From positions 1 to 25,018 of the forward strand of contig CAYUVA010000055.1 in NCBI GenBank assembly GCA_964448115.1: a stretch of DNA of 25,018 bases. The letters are read 5' to 3'. A program made the translations under genes and the position numbers. Origin of the DNA: CAYUVA01 sp964448115 [NCBI: uncultured bacterium]. GTDB lineage: Bacteria; CAYUVA01. Below are positions 1 through 7,430 of this stretch, one piece after another. Position 1 is the stretch's first letter. The number at the start of each line of letters is the position of its first letter. Under the pieces are notes generated by a model. That model made no database searches and was not told the DNA's origin. It saw nothing but the letters and a program-made list of their open reading frames with translations.

Positions 1-20
1 AAACTCTATTCGCTTTAAGG

Positions 21-929
21 TTATCTGGATAACCGCGGTCTTTTGTTCCCCGGCGGCGCTAATCTAGGGGATCTTAGGCTTCCTGAGATGCTGAGAAGAT
101 ACTTTCCCTGCGCCACCTTGTAAGGCTCAGCCAATGGAAGCAAGGGCTGTAGCTCATTGGCAATCGGCTCAAGGGCGGTAATCTGCAAGTTTCCACCTAG
201 CATAGAATCATGGAGGTTTTCCTCGAGCTGCATGGTCAAGGCTCCCTTGAGGGACAAAACATCGCTATCCAGGTTTAGATTCAAGGTGCGAAGTATCCCT
301 TTACTAAGTGAAAAATTTATCGAGTCCGATCTGAAGGAGACATCCTCCAGCCCAACAAGAAAAAGGTTTAGCCTATCCAGGGAACAATTCTCAAACCTCA
401 GCCTGACTTTGCCTTCCAGGGATTTTATATCATCGAGATCACCAGCAAGCTCCACGCTGCCGCTGATACTCCCCTTCAGACCCTCCGCAATGCCATCAAC
501 CAGACCTTCAAGCAACTGTAAGGATACATGGATGTCATCCGCCCGAAGGTCGATAAGTCTTGTCTTGGGAGCGAAATTAAGACTACCGTTTCCACTAATA
601 TCCGAGCCTTTAACCTTGAAATCAAGCTCAATCCTTTTTTTCATTAGCTCCATCCATGCTGGATTAATATTGACCTTTTGAAATTTGATGCTGACCGGAT
701 TGCCCTGGTGATAAATAAGAACCGGCATATTGCTCAGCGTTATGTTGCCGCCTAATGAAATGCTCAAAGCAGGCTTGCTGGTTATCGCTACCTGCCCCTT
801 GAGGTTCTTATTAACCTGTTCTTGTATTAGTTCACCCCAAGGGTATCTGTGTGCGATCAACACGACCGCGAGAACCAGGGCATATAAAATAACCAGAATA
901 TTTATTGTACGCTCTCTCAAGGGCTGCAA
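21..929 (-). CDS. GspN-like / AsmA-like envelope protein
   Basis: A 302-residue protein with one N-terminal membrane segment (about residues 9-26), followed by a long soluble part made of alternating beta strands with recurring 'L.G.L' and 'I.G.V' patterns. It ends in a 'SGSLRSPRLAP' type tail. This layout matches the short GspN proteins linked to type II secretion in deltaproteobacteria-like genomes, which are thought to be inner-membrane anchored with a periplasmic beta-rich domain. The gene follows the alpha/beta hydrolase by about 26 bases and probably shares its transcript. No other secretion gene is visible, so the secretion role is an inference. The start used is a TTG with no clear Shine-Dalgarno. 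The frame is open back to 962 but holds no ATG or GTG there, so the true start is uncertain. The alternative is a generic AsmA/DUF748-like protein. Confidence 0.6.
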   Translation of the reverse strand: MQPLRERTINILVILYALVLAVVLIAHRYPWGELIQEQVNKNLKGQVAITSKPALSISLGGNITLSNMPVLIYHQGNPVSIKFQKVNINPAWMELMKKRIELDFKVKGSDISGNGSLNFAPKTRLIDLRADDIHVSLQLLEGLVDGIAEGLKGSISGSVELAGDLDDIKSLEGKVRLRFENCSLDRLNLFLVGLEDVSFRSDSINFSLSKGILRTLNLNLDSDVLSLKGALTMQLEENLHDSMLGGNLQITALEPIANELQPLLPLAEPYKVAQGKYLLSISGSLRSPRLAPPGNKRPRLSR

Positions 930-954
930 AAGATCTTGCGGATGATTGACACCG

Positions 955-1818
955 TTAAATCAATGTCTCCTGGAACCACTTTTTCATCTCGACAAAGACC
1001 AGCTCCTGCTCGTAGTCTCCCATCAATGAATGTCCGGAGTTCTTGACCGTGATCAGTTTTTTCTTCTCTGAAGCCAGGCGGTTATAGACCTCCCTGGAAT
1101 GCTCCGGCTTGACCACTTGATCCCCCAAAGCCACGAAGACAGCCACCGGGTTATTAACTTGTCTTGCATACTCGCGGTTATCCACTATATTAGCCACATA
1201 GCGGTAGTTCTCAATCGATATGGTATCGAGCAGTAGCTTCTTTGCTCTTGCCTCCTTGGCAGCCTGAGGATTAAGAAAGATATCCTCGTAATTGACCCTG
1301 TAAGGCAATTGGATATGCCTTTTCATCAGCTTGGCAGCTGGTCGCGAGAGGTAATATGCGATGGTATAGGCGATGAACTCCAGCGGTTTCAGGTCCTGCT
1401 TCAGCCATCCTACAGGTGCGAAAAGACAGGCAGAGGCTAGGTTGGGTTCGATTGCCATGAGCCTGAGCACGGCAGCAGTACCCAGGCTATGCCCAACTGC
1501 ACCTATCCTTTTTTGATCGGTTAGGCTGTGATCCCTGAGTGTCTCATAAGCCCTGGTGATATCCTCCAGGTGCTGGACTGCATCGACGAAGCCCTTCTCT
1601 CCTTTGCTCTTTCCGTGCCCCCTGAAGTCGAACTCCAAGGTTATGTATCCTTCATCTGCCAGCCTATCTGGAAAATTATTGAATTCCTCCTTACAGGATG
1701 CGAAGCCGTGTGCGAACAGAACCGCCGGCAGCTTCCCCTTGGCTTCCTTGGGGTAATTGAGTATTCCATGCAGCGCAACCTCGCCGGAGCGGAACCAGAT
1801 CTCTTCCCTGTGTGCCAT
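955..1818 (-). CDS. alpha/beta hydrolase (serine aminopeptidase S33 / DLH-like)
   Basis: A 287-residue cytosolic-looking hydrolase with no signal peptide. The alpha/beta hydrolase signatures are clear: an oxyanion-hole HGF at residues 37-39, the nucleophile elbow GHSLG with Ser111, the acid Asp233 in 'ALGDQVV', and His263 in 'NSGHSLMGDYE'. The 'DFRGHGKS' segment near residues 64-71 is typical of the S33 / acylglycerol lipase-like group. The substrate cannot be read from the sequence; esters or small peptides are usual for the family. A good Shine-Dalgarno (AGGAG, 7 bases before the ATG) supports the start. It lies first in a two-gene unit with the GspN-like gene and has its own promoter-like sequence upstream. 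Confidence 0.85.
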   Translation of the reverse strand: MAHREEIWFRSGEVALHGILNYPKEAKGKLPAVLFAHGFASCKEEFNNFPDRLADEGYITLEFDFRGHGKSKGEKGFVDAVQHLEDITRAYETLRDHSLTDQKRIGAVGHSLGTAAVLRLMAIEPNLASACLFAPVGWLKQDLKPLEFIAYTIAYYLSRPAAKLMKRHIQLPYRVNYEDIFLNPQAAKEARAKKLLLDTISIENYRYVANIVDNREYARQVNNPVAVFVALGDQVVKPEHSREVYNRLASEKKKLITVKNSGHSLMGDYEQELVFVEMKKWFQETLI

Positions 1819-1871
1819 CTCTGATTCTCCTTTTATAAGTTCGAGTTAAACATCAAAACTGGATGCATGTT

Positions 1872-1900
1872 AATATATTCACAATTTGCCTACAAATCAA
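1872..1900 (-). promoter_or_regulatory. sigma70-type promoter for hydrolase-gspN
   Basis: On the minus strand there is TTGATT (1900-1895), a 17-base spacer, then TATATT (1877-1872), about 54 bases before the hydrolase ATG. The match to the sigma70 consensus is good, and its place between two genes of the same strand suggests the hydrolase-gspN pair is transcribed separately from the aminotransferase. Confidence 0.45.
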
Positions 1901-1941
1901 AGTGCACGAGGCATCAGGATGGGTTGGCGATCTAATACAGA

Positions 1942-3318
1942 CTACGGATGAACTGTTAATAGTGCCCTTTTTATAGCCTTTACTATGAGATCGATCTCGC
2001 CGGTTGAAATAATGAGTGGGGGTGCGCTAAAGATGACATTGTTGAACCCGGGAACACATCGGTTCATCTTGCCGATGATAACGCCTTGCTTAAAAGCCTC
2101 TCCAACTATTCTTGATACCAGCTTTTCATCAACCGGCTTCTTACTTGTCTTGTCCTCCACCAGTTCCAAACCGACCAGAAGTCCCTTGCCCCGCGCCTCG
2201 CCGACCAGCGGGTGATCCGATAGTTCCCTCAGTCGCTTAAGGAAATAATGACCCATTTTTTCCGCTCTATCCACAAGGCGTTCATTTTCAATGATCTCGA
2301 TATTCTTTAGGGCTACCGCAGCCGAGGCAGCGCACCCGCCGAAGGTGTTTATATGCCTTAAGTAACCTATCTTATCCGAGGGGTCATTGAGGAAGGCATT
2401 GAAGATCTCTTCGGTAACAGAGGTAACTCCCAGGGGAGCATATCCGCTGGTGATGCCCTTTGCCATTGTAACCATGTCAGGCTTGACATCCCAATGCTGG
2501 TGTCCGAACATTCTGCCAGTGCGCCCGAAGCCGTTGACCACCTCGTCCATGATGACCAGGATCTCGTATTTTCGGCAGATCTCAAAGAGGATCTTGAAGT
2601 AATCATCATGGGGAACGATGATACCACCGCCGGCGGTGATCGGTTCCACTATGATGGCTGCAATGCTGTCCGCGCCCTCGTATTCGATTAGGTGCTCAAG
2701 GGATCTAGCGCAGTCGAGGTCGCAGTTGTGTGCCTCCTTCCCGAAGTAACAACGATAGCAATAGGCAGGGGGTATGGCTCTGAAGCCGGGTACCATCGGT
2801 CCGTACCCCACCCTTCGCTCGCTCTGCCCGGTGGCGCTGAGCGCTCCAAATGTGGTGCCATGATAGTCCCGATACCGAAACACGATGAGGTTTTTATCAA
2901 TTGCAGGATACCTGAGCCTGAAGTACTGGCGCACCATCTTGAAGGCGGTCTCATTCGCCTCGGAGCCGCTGTTTGCATAGTAGCTGCGCTTCAGGTGCGG
3001 CATGAGCTGGCTCAGTTTATCTGCCAACAGGAGGCTCGGTATGTTACCCGCACTCATGGCATAGTAAGGGATCTGCATTAACTGCTCGTAACATGCTTTG
3101 GCTAGCTCCTCTCTGCCGTAGCCTGCATTTACCACCCATACCCCACCGGATAATCCATCAATATATTCGTTACCGTGAATATCCTTGACCATGCATCCTT
3201 TGCCGGAGACAGCGATGAAGGGATCTTGTTCCTCGAATATCTTGTGCTGAACTATATGGTGCCACAGGTGCGATCTGTCCAGTTGGATCATATCTCGGGT
3301 CCTTTTATCATCAGGCAT
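1942..3318 (-). CDS. class III aminotransferase, taurine-pyruvate aminotransferase-like
   Basis: A PLP-dependent class III (omega) aminotransferase. The PLP lysine is about residue 287 in 'MAKGITSGYAPLG', and the Asp that pairs with the pyridine nitrogen is in 'IMDEVVNGFGRTG' (about 258). The phosphate-binding 'NSGSEANE' lies near 117-124. The N-terminal 'HLWHHIVQH' and the Cys-rich insert 'YCYRCYFGKEAHNCDLDCA' (four cysteines, about 187-203) resemble the taurine--pyruvate aminotransferase (Tpa) branch and its relatives. In Tpa, taurine plus pyruvate gives sulfoacetaldehyde plus alanine; the substrate here is not proven and no sulfoacetaldehyde gene is nearby. I chose the ATG at 3318. A GTG three bases upstream (3321) is also possible, but the AGGGGG Shine-Dalgarno sits 7 bases from the ATG and only 4 from the GTG. 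It is followed by the hydrolase-gspN unit. Confidence 0.85.
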   Translation of the reverse strand: MPDDKRTRDMIQLDRSHLWHHIVQHKIFEEQDPFIAVSGKGCMVKDIHGNEYIDGLSGGVWVVNAGYGREELAKACYEQLMQIPYYAMSAGNIPSLLLADKLSQLMPHLKRSYYANSGSEANETAFKMVRQYFRLRYPAIDKNLIVFRYRDYHGTTFGALSATGQSERRVGYGPMVPGFRAIPPAYCYRCYFGKEAHNCDLDCARSLEHLIEYEGADSIAAIIVEPITAGGGIIVPHDDYFKILFEICRKYEILVIMDEVVNGFGRTGRMFGHQHWDVKPDMVTMAKGITSGYAPLGVTSVTEEIFNAFLNDPSDKIGYLRHINTFGGCAASAAVALKNIEIIENERLVDRAEKMGHYFLKRLRELSDHPLVGEARGKGLLVGLELVEDKTSKKPVDEKLVSRIVGEAFKQGVIIGKMNRCVPGFNNVIFSAPPLIISTGEIDLIVKAIKRALLTVHP

Positions 3319-3357
3319 CACGAAACCCCCTTAAATTCTGGATTCAGGATACAATGT

Positions 3358-3386
3358 CTTATCTTATAAACCGAGAGAAAAGTCAA
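3358..3386 (-). promoter_or_regulatory. sigma70-type promoter for the aminotransferase
   Basis: On the minus strand TTGACT (3386-3381) is followed by a 17-base spacer and GATAAG (3363-3358). The -35 is strong and the -10 is moderate (ATAA core). A transcript would start near 3351 and give a leader of about 30 bases containing the AGGGGG ribosome binding site. Confidence 0.4.
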
Positions 3387-3705
3387 CCGTGCCATTTAGG
3401 CAGCGGAATTGCTCCAAAGGATAAGCCGCTTCAATGCCTTTTTCAGTTAAGCCAGTCAAATATACGAAAATATTGATGCTATTATTATGCTTATAGAATA
3501 TCTAAATAATATTTATGTTATTTTGCTTATTATTTATTCTACTATTCTATTTTTTGTCTATTATAGCTTTCCAAAAATGTTCCATGTGGAACATTTTACG
3601 AATTTATGGGATCCCCGTATGCAGGCCAGGAAGTTAATTCGTATATTACAAGCAAGCTGTAGCGATTTTGCCTTATAGTTTTTTCGCATTTCGCATTAGC
3701 TTAGC
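3387..3705. other. AT-rich gene-free stretch
   Basis: About 320 bases with no convincing gene. The middle (3470-3570) is very AT-rich, with runs of TAT/ATT. The only distinct element I see is the parS-like palindrome at 3574-3597. No DnaA box matching TTATNCACA was found on either strand, and no RNA fold stands out. A 63-codon frame (3487-3678) runs through it but lacks a ribosome binding site. Confidence 0.5.
3574..3597. promoter_or_regulatory. candidate parS (ParB-binding) site
   Basis: The core TGTTCCATGTGGAACA (3578-3593) differs by one central base from the palindrome TGTTCCACGTGGAACA, a form of the widely conserved chromosomal parS sequence. AAAA on the left and TTTT on the right extend it to a 24-base inverted repeat whose only mismatch is the central pair. 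It is intergenic and in AT-rich surroundings. ParB nucleates on such sites, which usually lie near the replication origin. No parA or parB gene is in the window, so the assignment rests on the sequence match. Confidence 0.6.
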
Positions 3706-3740
3706 ATACAAAATGAGATCCCCGACAAATCGAGGATCCC
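3706..3740 (-). terminator. rho-independent-like terminator after the beta-propeller gene
   Basis: Read on the minus strand, an 11-base-pair stem (arms about 3740-3730 and 3725-3715, with two G-T pairs) closes a TTTG loop and is followed by ATTTTGT. It lies about 40 bases past the stop of the beta-propeller gene, where the B12 unit should end. The T-tract is short, so efficiency is uncertain. Confidence 0.5.
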
Positions 3741-3780
3741 ATCTCGGCTAAGTTCCATGCCACGCGAGGTATGAACGCGG

Positions 3781-4905
3781 CTAGATGAATATGATATACG
3801 CTGGGGGTAAGCCGACATCGATAAGCTCCGCATAGACCAGCTCATCGGTGGCGGGATCGATAATGCCCACGCCAGGAGCGATATAGTCTTGATCCCCGAA
3901 GTAAACCATCCCATCAGGCTCAGCGGCTATGGTGGGAATGAAGCCTGTCTGCGAGATATAGACCTCATCACCCAGCTCGCCTGTCTTTACATCGAAGGCA
4001 TATACATGATTCATCCACGAGAGATCCTGGGTTACCATGTACCCCTTGTCAGCAGAGGCGAGGGCTATCTGCGTGATATCATGTCCCACCTGTTGTTCGC
4101 TTACAAGCGCGCCGAGCGAGGTGATAGCCGCCCCTTCAGTGATGCTTATCTCCTCGATAGCGCCATCCAGGGCGCCCCAAACGCCAGTACAGGCGACCAG
4201 GAAGCGACTGCCCCTACCTGCACCGGGAACCTCGATTAGCGGGCTTACCGGGTTAGTGAAGGCAAGCGTAAAATCGCCGAAAATGCTATCGCTTGCCGTG
4301 TCAATGACCACGATGTAGCTCTCCCCCACCGGCTCCCATGTTGTCAAGGTATCCAGTCGTTGAAGCAGCAGGTAATAATACCCGCCAACCAGCACCCCCT
4401 GTGCCGCCTCTGGCGAGCCATCCTCGTCCGCATAAGCTGACAGGTCTATCCTGCCTAGCTCCTCTCCGCTCTGAGGGTTAACTACCAGGAGATAAGGCGC
4501 CTGGTTGAGTGATATATACGCCTTGCCGTCGCTGATAAAATCGATGTCCTGCGGGTTGGTGCCGTTGCCGGTCGAGAACTGTAAAATCGTGTTGTAACCA
4601 TCCTCTGGATCGAGCACCTGTATATTATCGTAGGTAAAGCGGTTGATCACATAGATCTTACCATCATAGTAAACCGCGGTTGCATCCGGGCTTACCGAGC
4701 CGATGTTCTTCACAACCTCGTGAGTCAAGCGGTCTATGGTAGAGAATGAACCTACTCCAGATGCGAAGTCGGCGGTTACCACGAAAGCCAGGTTGTAACT
4801 TTTGGTCTCCTTCTTATCATCATCGCTCTTGTCGCAGCCGATGAATGCTGTGGCTACATAAATCATCGAAAGCAGACATACCATCAGTGTAAGGCTTCTT
4901 GCCAT
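3781..4905 (-). CDS. seven-bladed beta-propeller lipoprotein, BtuG-like
   Basis: A 374-residue exported protein. Its N-terminal hydrophobic signal ends in 'AFIGC' with Cys24 as the probable lipidated residue, so it looks like a lipoprotein with a loose lipobox. Directly after the Cys comes 'DKSDDDKKE', similar to the acidic surface-export tags of Bacteroidota lipoproteins. The rest reads as seven repeats of about 45 residues, each with a '..YV.....I.V.D' type core, which fits a YVTN/NHL-style propeller. In Bacteroides, BtuG is a seven-bladed surface lipoprotein that binds vitamin B12 very tightly and caps the BtuB receptor. Here the gene lies 27 bases after a BtuB-like receptor under a cobalamin riboswitch, so the same job is inferred from architecture and context. 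An AGGAG site precedes the ATG. A generic beta-propeller partner of another transporter is the alternative. Confidence 0.7.
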   Translation of the reverse strand: MARSLTLMVCLLSMIYVATAFIGCDKSDDDKKETKSYNLAFVVTADFASGVGSFSTIDRLTHEVVKNIGSVSPDATAVYYDGKIYVINRFTYDNIQVLDPEDGYNTILQFSTGNGTNPQDIDFISDGKAYISLNQAPYLLVVNPQSGEELGRIDLSAYADEDGSPEAAQGVLVGGYYYLLLQRLDTLTTWEPVGESYIVVIDTASDSIFGDFTLAFTNPVSPLIEVPGAGRGSRFLVACTGVWGALDGAIEEISITEGAAITSLGALVSEQQVGHDITQIALASADKGYMVTQDLSWMNHVYAFDVKTGELGDEVYISQTGFIPTIAAEPDGMVYFGDQDYIAPGVGIIDPATDELVYAELIDVGLPPAYIIFI

Positions 4906-4932
4906 AGTAGTTTCTCCTTATTTCCTAAGGGG

Positions 4933-7056
4933 TTAAAGCCTAAAGGCTATTGTGCCAAAGAACCATCGCCCAGGAAGCGGGTAGCCGGCTACATCGCTCA
5001 CTCGATTATCGGTGAGATTCTTTACTTCCAGGGTTATTGAAAAGCCCGTATTTGGCGGGCTAATCGTCATGCCAATGCCGTGGATATAACTGTTGTCAAT
5101 CAAAACCAGGTTTGCCCGGTCCAGGTAGTTACCGGCGATGAATGTAAAGTCATAATATATCTCCAACCAGGGAGCTAGGCTAGCTCTGGTGCAGTTATAT
5201 AGGTTATGAGCTGGTCTGCCGGGGAGCTGATTCCCCCTGGAATAAGTTACCTCGCTGACATCGCGGGCATCCTGATAGGTGTAATTTCCATAAAGCCTGA
5301 AATGCTTGTTTATCTTCAATGACCAGGAGAGCTCGTGCCCCTGCATGTTCGATGCTCCGATATTGACCGCAATATTGGTGCGCTGCGAGTTCTGCACGAA
5401 GGCTATCAAGTCCTCTGCATCTATATAATAGAAACAATACTCCAGGTTGAAGGAATGGAAGATACCCATTTTATCGATATCGAGTACAAATCCGATATCC
5501 CGATTCAGGCTGGTCTCGGCAGCGAGGCTAGGATTACCCTTCGTATAGCCGTTGTTCCCGTAAAGCTCAAGCAAAGAGGGAAAGCGGTAGTATCGTCCAA
5601 TATTGCCCTTTAATTGCAGACTCTCGCTTAATCGATACTTGAATCCTAATGATGGGGTGAAGGCGCGCTGTAGATCATCTACAAGGTTGGATGTGGATGC
5701 AAGCAGACCCGACGTCTTGCCCGATGAATATTGGCTTTGTTGATAACGAACAATGACATCGAGCTTAAACCTCCCCGCAGCAGCATAAAGCGTATCGCTT
5801 ATCGCAGAGGATATTATCGTGCGATCTTGCCTGGGTATATCGTTGCTATGGTTTATGCGATCGCTTGCGCGAAAGCTTTGTAACTGCACCTGAGAGGATA
5901 GACCCAGGATCTGCTTCCAGGCAGGGATGGGATACTCAATTAGCAAGCTAATGCCGAGTGTCCCTGCCTTGCTCGCCTGGTCTTGTGCTCCAAGACCGAT
6001 CTCGTTGTATGCATCCTTGAAATGGTGCCTTTGCATGTTATACGATAGGGATAGCTTGTGGCGCAGAGTCGAACTTTCATCGTATCCGCGCTCCCAGCAG
6101 AGATTGGAGAAACTGTAGTCGCTGGCGTATGAGGCATTGCTCGACTGGTAATAGCCTAATCCAGGAACCCCTTGCTTGCTTGTTATATAGTTCTCGGCAA
6201 GGCTGAGATTCCCCCATGCGGTATCGACCTCCGCCTTTAGCGCCATGCCCCATCGTCCCAGATGGTTGTTTATTCGTCTTACCGTGCGATCATCATCAGT
6301 ATTGAAATCGGTGCCGTTGTCATCGATATACTCAAAGTCCCCTTTACTGTTCAGGTGGTTTCCATAAACGGTGAACCTGAAGTTATTGATGCTTCTCTTG
6401 TAGATAGCACTGAAATTAAGTGTGCTGAAAGATCCCAAGCCAATCTGCGCCTTGAGATCCTCCTCGCCGCTTTGGTGGGTTACCAGGTTGACCGCTCCGC
6501 CCAGATTGCCGCCGCCAAGATAAAACGGAGAGTTACCTCGATAGACCTCTATGCGCTGTAGGCTGCCAACTGGAATATCTCCCAGGTTGACAGTGGGCAA
6601 CTGGGGTGGATTTATCAGGATTCCATCAAGATAAACATCGACCTGGCTTGAGGTAAAGCCGCGGATGCTTATGGTAGAAAAAGCCCCCAAGCCACCGTAA
6701 CTCTTTACATTAACTCCCGCTTGTCGAGCCAGGATCTCAGGAACCTGGTCAGCCTTGGAACGCTCATCGTCCAGTTCAATTATGGTGACGAAGGCTGTAG
6801 ATTTGTCGGCATTTTCATCATCGTCCGGCGCATCTTCTACTACCTCGATGTTGTGGTAGTAAGCCTGGGAATCATCCGCCTTAGTCTGCTTAGTCTTGGC
6901 TCTATCGCATGAGTCATCGGTATTGGAGCCGTAAGCTGGCAAGGATACTATGATCGTTGACAATAAGAGGGTGATGAGCAATAAAGATGGTTGAAGAATA
7001 TCACGAACTAGCTGCCTGTTGGGCGATATTGTAATCGCCGTATCATTTAGCTTCAC
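4933..7056 (-). CDS. btuB: TonB-dependent outer-membrane receptor, BtuB-like (cobalamin)
   Basis: A 707-residue outer-membrane receptor. It has a long n-region, a hydrophobic signal segment (about 22-40) and a likely cleavage site after 'AYG'. An acidic linker (about 45-85) comes before the plug domain (about 85-195), which shows 'ISIRGF', 'VDVYLDGI', 'IEVYRG' and 'GGAVNLVT'. The remainder is a beta barrel of aromatic-rich strands ending in 'FFGTIAFRL'. TonB receptors pull scarce ligands such as B12 or iron chelates across the outer membrane using TonB energy. The cobalamin riboswitch just upstream points to a corrinoid as the ligand. Translation starts at a GTG with AGGAG 7 bases upstream. 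The beta-propeller lipoprotein follows by 27 bases in the same unit. No btuCDF transporter genes are in the window. Confidence 0.88.
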   Translation of the reverse strand: MKLNDTAITISPNRQLVRDILQPSLLLITLLLSTIIVSLPAYGSNTDDSCDRAKTKQTKADDSQAYYHNIEVVEDAPDDDENADKSTAFVTIIELDDERSKADQVPEILARQAGVNVKSYGGLGAFSTISIRGFTSSQVDVYLDGILINPPQLPTVNLGDIPVGSLQRIEVYRGNSPFYLGGGNLGGAVNLVTHQSGEEDLKAQIGLGSFSTLNFSAIYKRSINNFRFTVYGNHLNSKGDFEYIDDNGTDFNTDDDRTVRRINNHLGRWGMALKAEVDTAWGNLSLAENYITSKQGVPGLGYYQSSNASYASDYSFSNLCWERGYDESSTLRHKLSLSYNMQRHHFKDAYNEIGLGAQDQASKAGTLGISLLIEYPIPAWKQILGLSSQVQLQSFRASDRINHSNDIPRQDRTIISSAISDTLYAAAGRFKLDVIVRYQQSQYSSGKTSGLLASTSNLVDDLQRAFTPSLGFKYRLSESLQLKGNIGRYYRFPSLLELYGNNGYTKGNPSLAAETSLNRDIGFVLDIDKMGIFHSFNLEYCFYYIDAEDLIAFVQNSQRTNIAVNIGASNMQGHELSWSLKINKHFRLYGNYTYQDARDVSEVTYSRGNQLPGRPAHNLYNCTRASLAPWLEIYYDFTFIAGNYLDRANLVLIDNSYIHGIGMTISPPNTGFSITLEVKNLTDNRVSDVAGYPLPGRWFFGTIAFRL

Positions 7057-7087
7057 TATCTCGCTCCTCGAAGAATTGCGAAGCCTC

Positions 7088-7257
7088 TGCAGGCAGGTCT
7101 TCTGACTCCCGGATCATCCTACTTGCTGCGCCTTCCCAGGGTCTCCCCCAGTGGCATCATTGCAGCTTTCGTCCCCGGTTACAGCGGCGGGTCCGTGGTG
7201 GTATTTAACCATCTTCCCTTTTAATCCCACGCCTGGGAACCTGCAAAGCACGGTTTA
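7088..7257 (-). ncRNA. cobalamin (B12) riboswitch
   Basis: On the minus strand the conserved blocks come in the expected order: a start near 'GGTTCCCAGGCGTGGGA', then 'AAAAGGGAA', the core 'GATGCCACTG' B12 box, 'CCTGGGAAGGCG', and the closing 'AGTCAGAAGACCTGCCTGC'. It sits between a strong promoter and the GTG of the TonB receptor, 31 bases before it. The family binds adenosylcobalamin or related corrinoids and turns off uptake genes when the ligand is plentiful. The short gap to the receptor suggests control at translation initiation, but this was not folded. Confidence 0.96.
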
Positions 7258-7269
7258 TTTAACAAGTGT

Positions 7270-7298
7270 AATATAAGTATTTGGCATTTGTTTGTCAA
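7270..7298 (-). promoter_or_regulatory. strong sigma70 promoter of the B12 unit
   Basis: On the minus strand a perfect TTGACA (7298-7293) is followed by exactly 17 bases and TATATT (7275-7270). Transcription would begin near 7263, a few bases before the first conserved helix of the cobalamin riboswitch. This is the best promoter match in the window. Confidence 0.75.
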
Positions 7299-7430
7299 GG
7301 GGTAATTTCACCAGATGCTCCTGGAAGAAAAAAATCTTGGAGCGGAAGGAGTATATTAAAAATGTCTAACACGCCCCCAGTATGTCATTCCGATGCTTAA
7401 ATGAATAATACTAGGCTTTGGGGAGGTGTC

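Noticed and set aside
3487-3678. A 63-codon plus-strand frame through the AT-rich stretch and the parS-like site
   Set aside because: No ribosome binding site, composition follows the AT-rich background, and 'MFHVEH' in it is just the translation of the palindrome.
7317-7343. Possible terminator hairpin GCTCC...GGAGC after the lipid A unit
   Set aside because: The arms are 5 bases with an asymmetric interior and there is no T-tract beyond the stem on the minus strand.
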